64,000 bases of DNA from Ixodes scapularis (lineage: Eukaryota > Arthropoda > Arachnida > Ixodida > Ixodidae): NCBI RefSeq assembly GCF_016920785.2, contig NW_024609884.1:84064069-84128068 (forward strand), read 5' to 3'. Position 1 is the first letter of the stretch, and each line of letters begins with the position of its first letter. Both the position numbers and the translations under genes were made by a program. Positions 63,895 to 64,000 of the stretch are shown piece by piece. The notes under the pieces are model-generated. The model saw nothing but the letters and a program-made list of their open reading frames with translations, did not search any database and had not been told where the DNA came from.

Positions 63895-64000
63895 CTGGGT
63901 GCCACCGGCACACGCACCGAGCATCCTGTCACATCTCAAGAACCCAGGATGGAGCGGTGCGAGCCGGGTCCCGCAATGCTTAAGAATATTTTCAAATGTG

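Overview
This is a metazoan genomic window. Introns with GT-AG and GC-AG borders, tRNA-derived SINEs, poly(A)-tailed LINEs, Ty3/gypsy elements, hAT, P-like and PIF-like DNA transposons and many palindromic MITEs are all visible. The mix resembles what I know of chelicerate, in particular ixodid tick, genomes. That placement is inference from element style; no diagnostic host marker is present.

Layout. Positions 1-3.6 kb hold a decayed Ty3/gypsy pol (+), with a short tandem array in place of much of the RNase H region. Positions 3.6-14.7 kb hold one L1/Tx1-like LINE (+), with ORF1, ORF2 and an AATAAA/poly(A) end. It is split by three independent insertions: a giant hairpin element (6.54-6.98 kb), a young non-autonomous LTR retrotransposon (8.09-12.62 kb, near-identical LTRs, intact 559-aa gag-like ORF on the minus strand) that itself received a SINE, and a 1.4-kb insert (13.06-14.48 kb) that contains a short hAT. 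Positions 15.2-19.5 kb hold a foldback MITE and a second gypsy pol on the minus strand, interrupted by a 147-bp perfect-hairpin element. Positions 20.4-22.4 kb hold a LINE copy with ORF1 only (-), interrupted by a SINE. A GTGAGGGCN minisatellite (22.37-29.71 kb) was split by a 5.6-kb hAT element with a perfect 8-bp duplication, which in turn contains a second hAT with its own perfect 8-bp duplication. Positions 30.4-38.2 kb hold a third gypsy (gag, protease, RT, integrase, +) interrupted by a 3.9-kb insert with P-element/THAP9-like transposase remnants. MITEs, inverted minisatellite arrays and palindromes fill 38.3-44.2 kb.

The only host gene I can support runs from 44,730 to 63,894 on the plus strand. 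It has eight coding exons with consistent reading phase, predicts an about 361-aa coiled-coil-rich protein I cannot name, and its long introns are packed with MITEs.

The most unusual pattern is a class of short insertions built as [near-perfect palindrome with ~10-nt loop] + [31-37-nt tail containing ACCAACTCGCCCAA], flanked by 12-bp target duplications (two clear cases). Three further sites carry a related tail motif. Every junction that can be read in this window gives a relative insertion history, so it works as a stratigraphic record of transposition.
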